From IMG/VR virus record IMGVR_UViG_3300025000_000096, positions 1-64,000 of that record: a DNA stretch of 64,000 bases. One strand, written 5' to 3'. The position numbers and the translations under genes were made by a program. This document shows positions 15,578 to 23,376 of this stretch, one piece after another (the stretch's first letter is position 1; each line of letters starts with the position of its first letter). The DNA comes from a virus. The notes beneath the pieces are model-generated. The model was not told the origin of the DNA, did not search any database, and saw nothing but the letters and a program-made list of their open reading frames with translations.

Positions 15578-16325
15578 AAGCCTAGCTAAAAGAGTTTTGT
15601 CGTTCACAGAGGCTGTGCAGCATGTAGAAGATGTTGCTCCAGAGGCAGAAGTTGATAGCATTGTTCGTGCAACGGAAATGCTGGTCAGTGGTATGACAAT
15701 TGCACAAGTGGCTAAGCAGCTTGATATTAAAAAAGCTGTTGTGCTGGGCTGGCTGCAGAACACGCCCGGCATGGTCGATGCTATCCGAATTGGCAAAAGC
15801 AACCTAGAAGACTGGCGCATGGCCCTTATTCAGCGACAGTTTGCACTAGCTGCAAATATCTCACAAGGTATATTAAGCCTTGACATGGAGCTGCTAACTC
15901 TTCCGCCCAAACTTTTGGCAATTATACAAAAGCAGGCAAACGCAGTTTTGGATATGGGGATGAAGAAGAACTTGGAGATCAGAGAGGAGGAGCAGGAGGC
16001 AACTTTGTCTGCTGCTGTAAGCGCTTTGGACTATCTGGCCTCAGTCATAGCCACCAACCAGGCGCCTGTGTCAGAAGTTCGTATAATCATCCCTGGAGAG
16101 TTCACATCCGAGGAAGTGGTTGAAGCAACCATTAAGGATGATCAACCAACTTTTGGAGTGTTCGGGTCGGTGGATCGAACAGATAAGGGCTTCCTGTGCC
16201 ACATTTGTGGAGAAGAGGCTAAGAACTTGCACAGCCACGTAACTCGATCACATCATATGAAGGCTGCAACGTATGAAGCGACATATTTGCTTGATACTGG
16301 GAAGTTGAAAACATGTCAAATTTAG
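15564..16325 (+). CDS. putative small terminase subunit with C2H2 finger
   Basis: 253 aa, GTG start. An N-terminal HTH (SGMTIAQVAKQLDIKKAVVLGWLQ region, about 45-68) is followed by long helices and a C-terminal CHICG...HSHVTRSHH zinc finger (about 212-230). Position directly before and overlapping TerL, plus HTH followed by helices, fits a small terminase that recognises packaging DNA. The C2H2 finger resembles Ros/MucR fingers and is unusual in this role. Assigned mainly by context. Confidence 0.6.
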   Translation: MDQDKSLAKRVLSFTEAVQHVEDVAPEAEVDSIVRATEMLVSGMTIAQVAKQLDIKKAVVLGWLQNTPGMVDAIRIGKSNLEDWRMALIQRQFALAANISQGILSLDMELLTLPPKLLAIIQKQANAVLDMGMKKNLEIREEEQEATLSAAVSALDYLASVIATNQAPVSEVRIIIPGEFTSEEVVEATIKDDQPTFGVFGSVDRTDKGFLCHICGEEAKNLHSHVTRSHHMKAATYEATYLLDTGKLKTCQI

Positions 16326-18235
16326 CCCTAAGTTCTGCTACAAAAGAGAACCCGCTGGCCTATGGAATATCCTACGTTGACCTTTTGGAAGGCAAGAAGT
16401 GGGATCTTTCCCGTAGAAAGTGGTCTGTTGAGCTCTACCAGGCTGCAAACCCATACCTTATCAGCCAATACCCAGACGAGTATGCCCGCAGCGTAGTGAT
16501 GATGAAACCTACGCAAATTGGAATGAGTACACTGTCCATCGTTAAGATGTTCCATTTTGCAGACAACTTCCCTGCTCGGGTGATGTACATCCTTCCCCGG
16601 CAACAGGACTATTTAGACTTTGTAACTACTCGTGTAGACCCCATGATCAAGCGGTCTGCTCGTCTTTCTGCTCTTCTTGGCAGTCCTGACTCTACAAGAG
16701 CTAAGCAGTTCGGGCAGAGCTACTTGTTCTTTATGGAATCCACTGTCGAGCCCAGAATGATGCCTGCTGATGCTTTGTTCATGGATGAGGTTGATTTGTG
16801 CAACCCGGACAACCTAGGCACTGCTCAAAACCGTTTAGATGATTCCAAGTGGAAGCTTAAGTTCTGGCTGTCTACTCCAACGATTCCTAACTATGGAGTG
16901 CACAGCCGATACCTTCAGTCCGATATGCGCACCTGGCTTATCCGCTGCAAAGGGTGCGGTTTTTGGCAGCCGGTAGAGTGGGAGTCAAACCTTAAAGTCT
17001 ATGGCGCAGACGATGCCCCTGAGAAGGTCCAGCTTGAGTGTGTGAAGTGTGCAAAGGTAATTGACATGGAGACCATTCAGGCCGGGAAGTGGGTGGCTGA
17101 ACGTCCCGACAGAAGCAAAGATATTGTTGGCTACCACGTCTCCCAGCTCATGGTGCATGACGTAGCAACGGTGTACAAGGCATATTTGGACCCAGAGACT
17201 ACAACACTTGAGTTTTGGAGGAAGAGGCTAGGGAAGCCATACGAGCTTGCAGGGGGCAGCGTTTCTCGGGAAGACATTCTCGGCGCCTGCTACGACGACA
17301 CCCTCTACCTGGAGCCTGCATATGACGGCAAGAGCACGTACTTTATGGGGGTTGACCAGGGTAATGAACTTCAAGTAGTCATTGCAAAGACCGAGCCAAA
17401 CTCACGCAGGCTTAAGGTTATCCACATTGAATTTGTTCCGTACTCTGCAGAAGTTGCAGACAACAACTCCGGGTTTAACCGGATTGCCAACCTGATTCGG
17501 CAGTACCGGGTAAAAACAGCCGTTATAGACGCTGATCCAAACCGGCACTCGGTACGGGCGCTGCAGCAGATCTTCCCAGGCACAGTGTTCCTGGCCGACT
17601 ATCTGAATATCAAAACTCGGGTGGAAAAGATTACTGGCAGGATTGGGAAGATGGAAGGCGTCACCATTGGCCTGAAGGTGAATAGAACAGAGGGCCTGGA
17701 CTACCTTATGCAGACCATTCGAGATGGGCTGTGGCAGCTGCCAACAACCGCTGGAGGAGCAATCCCTACCATGGTGGAAAACCTGATCTCACATGTAACA
17801 GCGCTTAAGCGGGATGTGGAAGAGAAGAGAACGCCCAGTGGTATGGAGCAAGAAGCTGTTTGGCGCACGATCCGCCCGGACCACTTAGCACACAGTATGC
17901 TGTTCCTAAAGCTGGGGGTTGACATGCGCAGGGCAAACTCTGGTAAGATCGCCATCATTGGAACCGGCCCTTCAGCAACAGCAGTTGAGCAGCCTACAGA
18001 AGATGCAACCCTAAAGGTTATGGCCCTTTTAGCAGAGGTTCCACAGGTGCAAGTTCAGGAGTTTTTAAAGGACCCAGAATCATTGGCCATCCCATTCCCA
18101 TTGTCCCACAAGCTCCCAAAGGCCCTTGAAGAGTTCTCAAAAGAGGATGTTTTTTGGGTGCTTCGGCACATAGCCACTTTTGGAAATGCACCAATACCGA
18201 AGACACGAGAAGAACGAATCTTGCGTTTTTCGTAA
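16313..18235 (+). CDS. terL: terminase large subunit (GpA-like)
   Basis: 640 aa. ATPase half: KPTQIGMS (Walker-A-like, about residue 65) and LFMDEVD (Walker B, about 156). Nuclease half: GVDQGNE (about 345), AVIDADPN and DHLAHSMLF carry metal-binding acids. A CxxC pair near residues 215 and 243 suggests a zinc ribbon, as seen in GpA-type terminases. Translocates and cuts phage DNA at the portal. Overlaps the upstream gene by 13 nt. Confidence 0.9.
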   Translation: MSNLALSSATKENPLAYGISYVDLLEGKKWDLSRRKWSVELYQAANPYLISQYPDEYARSVVMMKPTQIGMSTLSIVKMFHFADNFPARVMYILPRQQDYLDFVTTRVDPMIKRSARLSALLGSPDSTRAKQFGQSYLFFMESTVEPRMMPADALFMDEVDLCNPDNLGTAQNRLDDSKWKLKFWLSTPTIPNYGVHSRYLQSDMRTWLIRCKGCGFWQPVEWESNLKVYGADDAPEKVQLECVKCAKVIDMETIQAGKWVAERPDRSKDIVGYHVSQLMVHDVATVYKAYLDPETTTLEFWRKRLGKPYELAGGSVSREDILGACYDDTLYLEPAYDGKSTYFMGVDQGNELQVVIAKTEPNSRRLKVIHIEFVPYSAEVADNNSGFNRIANLIRQYRVKTAVIDADPNRHSVRALQQIFPGTVFLADYLNIKTRVEKITGRIGKMEGVTIGLKVNRTEGLDYLMQTIRDGLWQLPTTAGGAIPTMVENLISHVTALKRDVEEKRTPSGMEQEAVWRTIRPDHLAHSMLFLKLGVDMRRANSGKIAIIGTGPSATAVEQPTEDATLKVMALLAEVPQVQVQEFLKDPESLAIPFPLSHKLPKALEEFSKEDVFWVLRHIATFGNAPIPKTREERILRFS

Positions 18236-18243
18236 ATTGGTAC

Positions 18244-18273
18244 TTGACAGATCTTAAAAAGACATGGTATAAT
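18244..18273 (+). promoter_or_regulatory. sigma70 promoter of a non-coding RNA
   Basis: TTGACA, 18-bp spacer, TATAAT with TGG before the -10. Directly after the terminase stop and followed by about 400 nt without a gene. Confidence 0.82.
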
Positions 18274-18280
18274 AGAGCTG

Positions 18281-18623
18281 TGTAATAATCCGTGACTGGA
18301 TTGGCTGTAGCCCCGACAATGCACATTGCGAAAAGCCAGATTACATCTCGGGTACATAAAGGATTATGCCAACGGTAACCAATGGCCGGGCAAGTACGTG
18401 CATGTACGGGATTCGAAATCCGGCTCTTGCCGAGGCAGTACCTGCTAAGGAACAACAATGAGCGAACTTGACAATTGTCATTTCCAGCAAACTTTTTAGG
18501 ATACCCTTCTGAGAAGTCCTCCGAGATGCTATGGGTGATGCAGAGACTGGCATAGCGTACACACAAAGTTAGGCGGTGTGTCCAAGGACAGAGACTTCTG
18601 GAGAGAGATATTTATATCTTTTT
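18281..18623 (+). ncRNA. candidate structured non-coding RNA, about 340 nt
   Basis: Bounded by its own promoter (18244-18273) and a weak terminator (AGATA/TATCT then U5, 18606-18623). Contains paired segments such as TGGCT/AGCCA, TGTAAT/ATTACA, and a GGCAAG/CTTGCC helix enclosing a T-loop-like GATTCGAAATC hairpin. No ORF of note. Not recognised as tmRNA, RNase P or 6S RNA. Confidence 0.55.
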
Positions 18624-18681
18624 CCCTTTCGTAGGGAGAGATGCGTCTACTGCCGTAAGATCATATGAATTGGAGAAAATC

Positions 18682-18984
18682 TTGGAAAACGTAATAACAG
18701 GCTTAGTTGTAGCAGTAATTGTAATCGTGATTATGAGCACAGAGCATGCTCAGAAATTGATGAGTAACTTTAAGAGATTGCTTACAGGGCATCTAGGAGA
18801 TAAACTCAAAGCTATCGAGTTTAAACCTGATGGGTTGTACCTCCTGGTTCTACCAGAGAGTACAACTGAAAAGGAATTAGATGAACTTGCAAAACAGTTA
18901 AACAGTACTTACTCCGATGCGATCTCTAAAGGTTTAAGGATAGTTATACATATAGGCCGGATGACAATCATCACGGCTGAGTAA
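18682..18984 (+). CDS. membrane-anchored small protein, 100 aa
   Basis: TTG at 18682 is chosen over TTG 18670 because GGAG lies at 18672-18675. An N-terminal transmembrane helix (about residues 4-21) is followed by a soluble alpha/beta domain. No family recognised. Lies between the non-coding RNA and the first tRNA. Confidence 0.65.
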   Translation: MENVITGLVVAVIVIVIMSTEHAQKLMSNFKRLLTGHLGDKLKAIEFKPDGLYLLVLPESTTEKELDELAKQLNSTYSDAISKGLRIVIHIGRMTIITAE

Positions 18985-19003
18985 TTGTAGACTTTACACA
19001 CAT

Positions 19004-19075
19004 TCCCTGATACCATATATGGTAATGGACCTGCTTGGTAAGCAAGTTAAAAGAGTTCAAGTCTCTTTCGGGGAT
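19004..19075 (+). tRNA. tRNA-Thr(GGT)
   Basis: Acceptor TCCCTGA/TCGGGGA, D stem CCAT/ATGG with GG in the loop, anticodon loop TTGGTAA (GGT) and T-loop TTCAAGT in an AAGAG/CTCTT stem. CCA is not encoded. First tRNA of the island. Confidence 0.88.
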
Positions 19076-19085
19076 CAAGGAAATT

Positions 19086-19304
19086 ATGATTTATCAATAC
19101 CGATGCCTCGCCTGCAAAATAGAATATCAAAGACGTGAGTCCATGCTGGAAAAGCACATTTACGTATGCCCCGCTTGCGGAAACGTTACTCGGCGTATGT
19201 TCTTTGCAACAGCCGCAATCGTCAATGGTACCCACTTTGTTGGGCAGCACAAAAATGAGGGTATCACCAGTTCGAATGTTTTAGAGTATGCCTCTAGGAC
19301 TTGA
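19086..19304 (+). CDS. FmdB-like zinc-ribbon protein
   Basis: 72 aa. MIYQYRCLACKIEYQRRE then CPACGNVTRRMFF is the FmdB/CxxC-CxxC-SSSS pattern: an N-terminal YxYxC ribbon of about 40 residues plus a low-complexity tail. ATG at 19086 has AAGGA upstream; the longer frame would run through the tRNA-Thr gene. Role in phages unknown. Confidence 0.75.
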   Translation: MIYQYRCLACKIEYQRRESMLEKHIYVCPACGNVTRRMFFATAAIVNGTHFVGQHKNEGITSSNVLEYASRT

Positions 19305-19330
19305 CAAAATAATCTAAACCATAGTATAAT
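19301..19330 (+). promoter_or_regulatory. sigma70 promoter at the head of the tRNA cluster
   Basis: TTGACA, 18-bp spacer, TATAAT. Overlaps the stop of the FmdB-like gene. Confidence 0.82.
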
Positions 19331-19353
19331 AGTAGTCTAACAAATAAATAATG

Positions 19354-19375
19354 ATCTCCGAAAGGGGATTTTTTA
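19354..19375 (+). terminator. terminator or attenuator before the tRNA cluster
   Basis: ATCTCC, GAAA tetraloop, GGGGAT, then a U-run, only 25-30 nt after the promoter start point. Such a placement suggests attenuation or a processing hairpin in the tRNA leader. Confidence 0.65.
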
Positions 19376-19382
19376 TTCTCTT

Positions 19383-19461
19383 AGGGGTGTGGGCTAGTTC
19401 GGTTTTGGCCACCCGCCTTGGACGCGGGAATATCACGCTGGTTCAAATCCAGCCGCTCCTA
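19383..19461 (+). tRNA. tRNA-Pro(TGG)
   Basis: Acceptor AGGGGTG/CGCTCCT, anticodon stem CCCGC/GCGGG with loop CTTGGAC (TGG), T-arm GCTGG TTCAAAT CCAGC. Somewhat long variable loop. CCA not encoded. Confidence 0.85.
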
Positions 19462-19464
19462 CAT

Positions 19465-19536
19465 GTGCTGGTCGTTCAGTGAATAGGACGTAGATTTGCG
19501 AAATCTACAACAGGGGTTTGACTCCCCTCCAGCACT
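19465..19536 (+). tRNA. tRNA-Arg(GCG)
   Basis: Acceptor GTGCTGG/CCAGCAC, anticodon stem TAGAT/ATCTA with loop TTGCGAA (GCG). The T-loop is TTTGACT, with U56 where C56 is near-universal. Confidence 0.83.
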
Positions 19537-19550
19537 CACAAACTTGGTCC

Positions 19551-19580
19551 TTGACAGAAACACCCAACCAGGTGTATAAT
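19551..19580 (+). promoter_or_regulatory. sigma70 promoter upstream of tRNA-Ala and the large RNA
   Basis: TTGACA, 18-bp spacer, TATAAT (preceded by GTG). It would transcribe tRNA-Ala and the large structured region ending at 20608. Confidence 0.82.
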
Positions 19581-19644
19581 TATAGGGCATTGAACATTTA
19601 CACACGAAAGGCATCTGGTGTAGAAGCTTCCAGAGAAATTTTTT

Positions 19645-19715
19645 GGGCGGATAATATAATGGGATTATACCTGTTTTGCAATCAGAAAATTGGGGTTCGA
19701 TTCCCCATCTGTCCA
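19645..19715 (+). tRNA. tRNA-Ala(TGC)
   Basis: Acceptor GGGCGGA/TCTGTCC includes the G3:U70 alanine identity pair. T-arm TGGGG TTCGATT CCCCA. Anticodon loop reads TGC; the stem is weak, with 27:43 and 31:39 mismatches. Confidence 0.8.
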
Positions 19716-20608
19716 CAACGCACATTTGCCAGGGTCAGTGTCCGACCAACCAGAGGTAAAAACCTGGGCTGGGAACGCAAATGTGTACGGGAACCTCTAG
19801 TTCCCTGGATAAACGCAGCAATGCTTAATAAAGGGATGTGCAGTTACTTGCACGCCCGACTTTAAAAAGTTCAACTAGACGAACACCCGACGCTGTTTAT
19901 CAGGGGTCCCACAGAGCCAATCGGTGAGTGGCTGATACACAGCCTTGTGAAAAGCAGGTGAGGCAGATAAGGCCAAAACAAGAGGGTGGGGCTGCACAGG
20001 CGCTCTAGCAGGCGTGCATGCGGAAAGGTTACAGGCGCTTACACCATACCCCAATGGTCAGGGTCGGAGTAACCATAAGATTGGTAGGGACCGCTAATCC
20101 CGAATAGTCAACAGTTGGTTGCAGTCACTCCATCCGCACAGGCTGGAAAGCTCGGCAGGGTGCAACCGATAAAACAGTATACAAACCTGGCCCGTAAAGG
20201 CCACTTCCCATATTAGTGGAAACCGTATAAAATTGACAAGCCCTGCCGGGGGCATTTGTGACAGACTCCCCTTTGCTCAGGCACTTTACCAGAAATGGGA
20301 GACGAGGCCCATGAGCTCACCGAAAGGTCAAAACTGACGGTGATGTTGTACAGCTGCAGGATTCGTTTCGTCTAGCTAACGCAACGGGTAAGGTGGTATG
20401 GCAGCAGAAAAACAGATGCTTCCTCAGAGGTATGGCACAAACCTCGAAGAGAAACCTACAACCCGATAGCTGATAGGGTCATGGTGTGCGGAGAGACTCG
20501 TTGGGTGCTCCTGGAGACGGGGGTGCGGCTAAACCTGGACACGCAGATGATGCGGACTGGGTAACGCAGCGAGAGTTACTAAGTGGCTACGGTAGTAACA
20601 AATTTTTA
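19716..20608 (+). ncRNA. candidate ornate large RNA (GOLLD/ROOL-like setting)
   Basis: About 890 nt without a credible gene, in a tRNA cluster, downstream of promoter 19551-19580 and ended by a stem-U5 terminator (GTTACTA/TAGTAAC, 20575-20608). Visible helices: a 9-bp long-range stem 19721-19729/19777-19785, a perfect hairpin 19789-19805, GTGCA/TGCAC at 19838-19853, and a GAAA tetraloop at 20322-20325. Size, ornateness and tRNA/phage context match the GOLLD and ROOL RNA classes. I cannot confirm either consensus by eye. Confidence 0.55.
20575..20608 (+). terminator. 3'-end terminator of the large RNA
   Basis: 7-bp stem GTTACTA/TAGTAAC with an 11-nt loop, then AAA and five U's. Confidence 0.65.
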
Positions 20609-20764
20609 TGGACGCATAGATAACAGTAAGTCGCCTTCCCCTACAAGAAAGGAGTCCTGGGGCAGTACCAGGTGTGTCCACACGCTAAGATTTAGCTTTC
20701 AGACCGTTTACCGACTTCATAGGCCGCCTTGCGTGAGCGAGTTTGGGTGCGTAGAAACGGATCT
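20609..20764 (+). other. non-coding spacer, 156 nt
   Basis: No gene seen. Contains short hairpins (CCCC...GGGG, GTGTG/CACAC). Could be leader sequence of the following tRNAs or a part of the large RNA if the terminator is read through. Confidence 0.3.
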
Positions 20765-20833
20765 GCTGTCACTTCCTGGGGATAAGAGGCCCTTGTAGCG
20801 CTTCTGTGGTTGGTTCGACTCCAATTGGCAGCT
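20765..20833 (+). tRNA. tRNA-Thr(TGT), degenerate D-arm
   Basis: Acceptor GCTGTCA/TGGCAGC, T-arm GTTGG TTCGACT CCAAT, loop CTTGTAG reading TGT with a C31-C39 mismatch. The D-arm is 4 nt short with only a 3-bp stem. Length 69 nt. Confidence 0.5.
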
Positions 20834-21029
20834 CATGTCCCGGCCATGGTCTGATCCCATAAATAGGGGTGCGCATGGTTGGGACCGAATTTTCCGAGGG
20901 CTGGTTTTTTGTACATGTCCAGCGGCATCTTCGGAAAAGCCTACAGGCCCTTGCTCCCCCTGCGTGATGGTATTGCGCCAGGCCCGTAAGACGGCGAATG
21001 CAACCAGGGGGACGCAAGAGCACAAATTT
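20834..21029 (+). other. non-coding segment with strong helices
   Basis: A long interrupted helix pairs TTGCTCCCCCTG with CAGGGGGACGCAA (near 20960-21017), and there are GTCCC/GGGAC and CTGG...CCAG pairings. No tRNA or gene recognised. Confidence 0.35.
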
Positions 21030-21103
21030 GCCACCTTAGCTCAAATGGATGGAGCACCCGCCTTCGAAGCGGTAGGCTGCTGGATCGTACCCTGCAGGTG
21101 GCA
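21030..21103 (+). tRNA. tRNA-Arg(TCG) with swapped T-loop
   Basis: Acceptor GCCACCT/AGGTGGC, D stem GCTC/GAGC, anticodon loop CTTCGAA (TCG). The T-loop is ATCGTAC (21084-21090): A54 and U58 instead of U54 and A58. One U-U mismatch in the T stem. Confidence 0.85.
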
Positions 21104-21204
21104 CTCAGCTGCGCACGCTGATCAAAGGCTATCAATAATTCGAGGCCAAGACAGCTAATTAGTACGGTCCGAAAGGGCGTGTGGCAGCTTCTTTGGGAAA
21201 TCAT
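21104..21204 (+). other. non-coding spacer
   Basis: About 100 nt between two tRNAs. No gene, promoter or complete tRNA fold seen. Confidence 0.3.
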
Positions 21205-21277
21205 TGCCTCTGGGTGCGGATAGTATGCACGTATCGCTTTGAACGATAAGACGCAGGGGCGGAGCCTGCAGAGGCAA
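21205..21277 (+). tRNA. tRNA-Gln(TTG), non-canonical T-loop
   Basis: All four helices are perfect: TGCCTCT/AGAGGCA, GTGC/GCAC, TATCG/CGATA and GCAGG/CCTGC. The anticodon loop CTTTGAA reads TTG. The T-loop is GGCGGAG and positions 8-9 are GG, so most tertiary-contact bases differ from normal tRNAs. Confidence 0.6.
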
Positions 21278-21323
21278 CTTGGGCTAGGTGGTAGGCCATT
21301 ATTTACAACACCAGCCTAGTTCG

Positions 21324-21330
21324 ATTGTAG
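21324..21330 (+). promoter_or_regulatory. ATTGTAG motif
   Basis: Copy of the recurrent ATTGTAG motif, 5 nt before the ATG of the HNH gene. See the motif finding. Confidence 0.4.
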
Positions 21331-21335
21331 CAAGC

Positions 21336-21908
21336 ATGAGCACAAATAAAAAAGCCAATAAAGTAAAAGAGCTGCTACGATTAGGGGTCTCTACAAAAGA
21401 GATTTGTGAGGCAACCGGCCTTAAGAAGGGGGTTATTAGCTACCATCGTAACCGCCTCGGGGTAGAGATTGGTAAATATGGCAACCGATATGATTGGGAA
21501 GATATTCAGCGGGTGTATGACGCTGAGCAGCTTACCTATGATGAACTACATGCCAGATTTGGGGTCACAAAAACACCAATAAGTCTTGCCATCTCCCGTG
21601 GTGACTTTACACCGAGAGTTACAGAAGCCACATTTTCAGAAAGAACCCTTTTCGAGGTGGATCAAAGTCACAGAGTGGGTGGAACAAACAGGCAAGCTAT
21701 CAGGAGACACGCCCGAACAGTGCTTAACAGAGCAGGAGTTCCCAAGGTTTGCTCCTCTTGTGACTGGAAAGAGCATGTAGAGGCTTGTCATATCAGGCCA
21801 ATAGTTTCTTTCCCCCCAAGCACGCCTATCTCTGAGATCAATGCGCTAGACAACTTAACGTATTTATGCCCAAATTGCCATTGGGTACACGACCACAAGT
21901 CAGAATAG
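21336..21908 (+). CDS. HNH endonuclease with HTH domains
   Basis: 190 aa. Two N-terminal HTH-like segments (about 9-35 and 50-80) resemble DNA-binding modules of homing enzymes. The C-terminal HNH has CSSCDW, EACHIRP and CPNCH with a zinc-binding cysteine pair. Probably a free-standing homing endonuclease in the tRNA island. ATG at 21336 lacks a clear ribosome site, and an ATTGTAG motif ends 5 nt upstream. Related to the HNH at 29399-29986. Confidence 0.82.
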   Translation: MSTNKKANKVKELLRLGVSTKEICEATGLKKGVISYHRNRLGVEIGKYGNRYDWEDIQRVYDAEQLTYDELHARFGVTKTPISLAISRGDFTPRVTEATFSERTLFEVDQSHRVGGTNRQAIRRHARTVLNRAGVPKVCSSCDWKEHVEACHIRPIVSFPPSTPISEINALDNLTYLCPNCHWVHDHKSE

Positions 21909-21921
21909 CCTTTTATATCAT

Positions 21922-21996
21922 TTCCCCTTAGTCTAATTGGTAGCTTGACGGAACTTTCTGAAAGTTCAGATCTTGGTTCGAGTCCAGGAGGGGAAA
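21922..21996 (+). tRNA. tRNA-Gln(CTG)
   Basis: Acceptor TTCCCCT/AGGGGAA, anticodon stem GAACT/AGTTC with loop TTCTGAA (CTG), T-arm CTTGG TTCGAGT CCAGG. Enlarged D-loop. Confidence 0.8.
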
Positions 21997-22037
21997 CACG
22001 AGACCCTTTAGTAGTCAAGAGAATTTAAGGAGCAAGC

Positions 22038-22424
22038 ATGTATCATTACCCTGACAGGTCTTTGAGCACTCCAGCCTTTATCATCACAGTCCTTTCCGCA
22101 ATCCTTTTGACTGGTTGGTACTTTTTCGCCTACTGGGGCACTCAGCAAACAGCACAGATAACAGTCCTTAGAACAGACACAGTTATTTCCGGGGTAGGAG
22201 ACACTGCTTCTGGAAAATACCTGGTGTATGCAGAGTTCCCATCCGGTGCTCGGGAAACGCTTGAAAACGAGGACTGCCTACTCACTGGTAAGTTCAACTC
22301 CTCCGATGTGCAAAATGAACTTGCAACAAACATTGGCGGAAAGTACTCTGTAGAGCTCTACGGTTGGCGAATACCGTGGCTGTCAGCATACCGAGGAATC
22401 TGTAGAATCTCTCCCATTGAATAA
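22038..22424 (+). CDS. membrane-anchored protein, 128 aa
   Basis: Short cytoplasmic N-terminus, one transmembrane helix (about residues 12-32), then a beta-rich domain starting TAQITVLRTD. It resembles the DUF1523-type family by general layout only. AAGGAGCAAGC precedes the ATG. Placed between tRNA genes. Function unknown. Confidence 0.7.
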   Translation: MYHYPDRSLSTPAFIITVLSAILLTGWYFFAYWGTQQTAQITVLRTDTVISGVGDTASGKYLVYAEFPSGARETLENEDCLLTGKFNSSDVQNELATNIGGKYSVELYGWRIPWLSAYRGICRISPIE

Positions 22425-22943
22425 GACGATACCCTGGGGTGTACACTCCGGCAGAAAATAGGAAGCTCCCTAAAGACATGGCATCTTTCCGCTTCAAGAG
22501 GTGGATAAGACTGTCTCCTCGGACTAGCCGGGGTGTGGGGTCGGACAAGGCTTCTGCAACGGACTGTTTCGCAGGTTACATAGCCCAACGTAGAAACCTG
22601 CACGATCAGGAAGACTGTTACCCCTTTTCATAGAGGCGTTCCACCGAGCATAGAAAAGAGGCTTGGATTCTTAGTATAAATGGAAAATACACCGGGCCGT
22701 AACCCCGCGAATGCTGAATCATACTCAGCAGAATCCACCTAGGCATGCCAGATTCGGTTCTGGCCTCTGCAAAAAGTTATAGGTCAACGCATTCTGAGAT
22801 ACTGAATGAAAGACCTCCCAGAAACCCTGGGTACTCTTAGGACATTATGCTACTCCTGTGGGAATAAGAGCCCAAACGAGCATACAAGGGCAGGCCGGGA
22901 AGTGTGCCCAAGCTGGATAAGCCCCTAGGCCAGCAGGCACTAT
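22425..22943 (+). other. 519-nt non-coding stretch with structured elements
   Basis: No convincing gene. Contains a GCTGA/TCAGC hairpin with loop ATCATAC (anticodon-like CAT), a GCCAG/CTGGC hairpin with loop ATTCGGTT, a CGGG/CCCG hairpin and AGAGGC/GCCTCT long-range pairing near 22660-22775. It may hold a second structured RNA or a tRNA-Met relic. Confidence 0.4.
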
Positions 22944-23017
22944 GCGTCTTTAGGATCAACTTGGTAGACCAACTCGTTGCCAATGAGTAGGTGCCGGATC
23001 GTACCCGGCAAGACGCA
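22944..23017 (+). tRNA. tRNA-Gly(GCC) with swapped T-loop
   Basis: Acceptor GCGTCTT/AAGACGC and T stem GCCGG/CCGGC are perfect; anticodon loop TTGCCAA (GCC). The T-loop ATCGTAC (22998-23004) carries A54/U58. The cleanest example of the swap. Confidence 0.87.
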
Positions 23018-23087
23018 CAAGCGAGCACACGCTATATGCCTAGGCCCGTTGCAAAGGCCCATGTGACTTTAGGCTACAGTCGCTTGA
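23018..23087 (+). tRNA. tRNA-like element, possible Ala(TGC)
   Basis: Abuts the previous tRNA. Acceptor CAAGCGA/TCGCTTG is perfect. GGCC/GGCC closes a 9-nt loop CGTTGCAAA that reads TGC with a C31-A39 mismatch. T-arm TGTG/CTACA has loop CTTTAGG without UUCG. G3:U70 is absent. May be a degenerate tRNA or a mimic. Confidence 0.35.
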
Positions 23088-23278
23088 CAACAGCTGCGTG
23101 TACCGGACAGTCATAGTTGGCGCCGGTGTAACAAATGCAACTTCCAGCAACCAGGCTCTGGACACCAAAAGCCTGATCGGCCACCAGATTAATGGGTGGA
23201 AATCCCTGGCAGGACAGACAGACGAACCGGGAACTGCACATACCGGGTGGGGTGGAGGCCAGGACAAAGTGCTTATTT

Positions 23279-23354
23279 CGGCGCATAGTTTAGGTGGTCA
23301 AAATGCCCGTCTTATGAATGGGGATGCCTGGTTCGAGTCCAGGTGCGCCGACCA
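23279..23354 (+). tRNA. tRNA-Ile(TAT)
   Basis: Acceptor CGGCGCA/TGCGCCG with A73 and encoded CCA; anticodon stem CCCGT/ATGGG with loop CTTATGA (TAT); T-arm CCTGG TTCGAGT CCAGG. Reads AUA. Confidence 0.85.
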
Positions 23355-23376
23355 CATGCCCCAATAAAAAAAAAAT

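Noticed and set aside
19716-20608. tmRNA or RNase P RNA in the large non-coding stretch
   Set aside because: No tag-peptide frame flanked by tRNA-like ends, and none of the conserved RNase P core strings were found.
21278-21335. A tRNA with a D-arm-like GGGCTAGGTGGTAGGCC before the HNH gene
   Set aside because: No matching acceptor or anticodon arm could be formed; perhaps a relic, but not supportable.
23098-23367. 89-aa open frame as a gene
   Set aside because: It runs through tRNA-Ile(TAT), has no ribosome site and no recognisable protein features.
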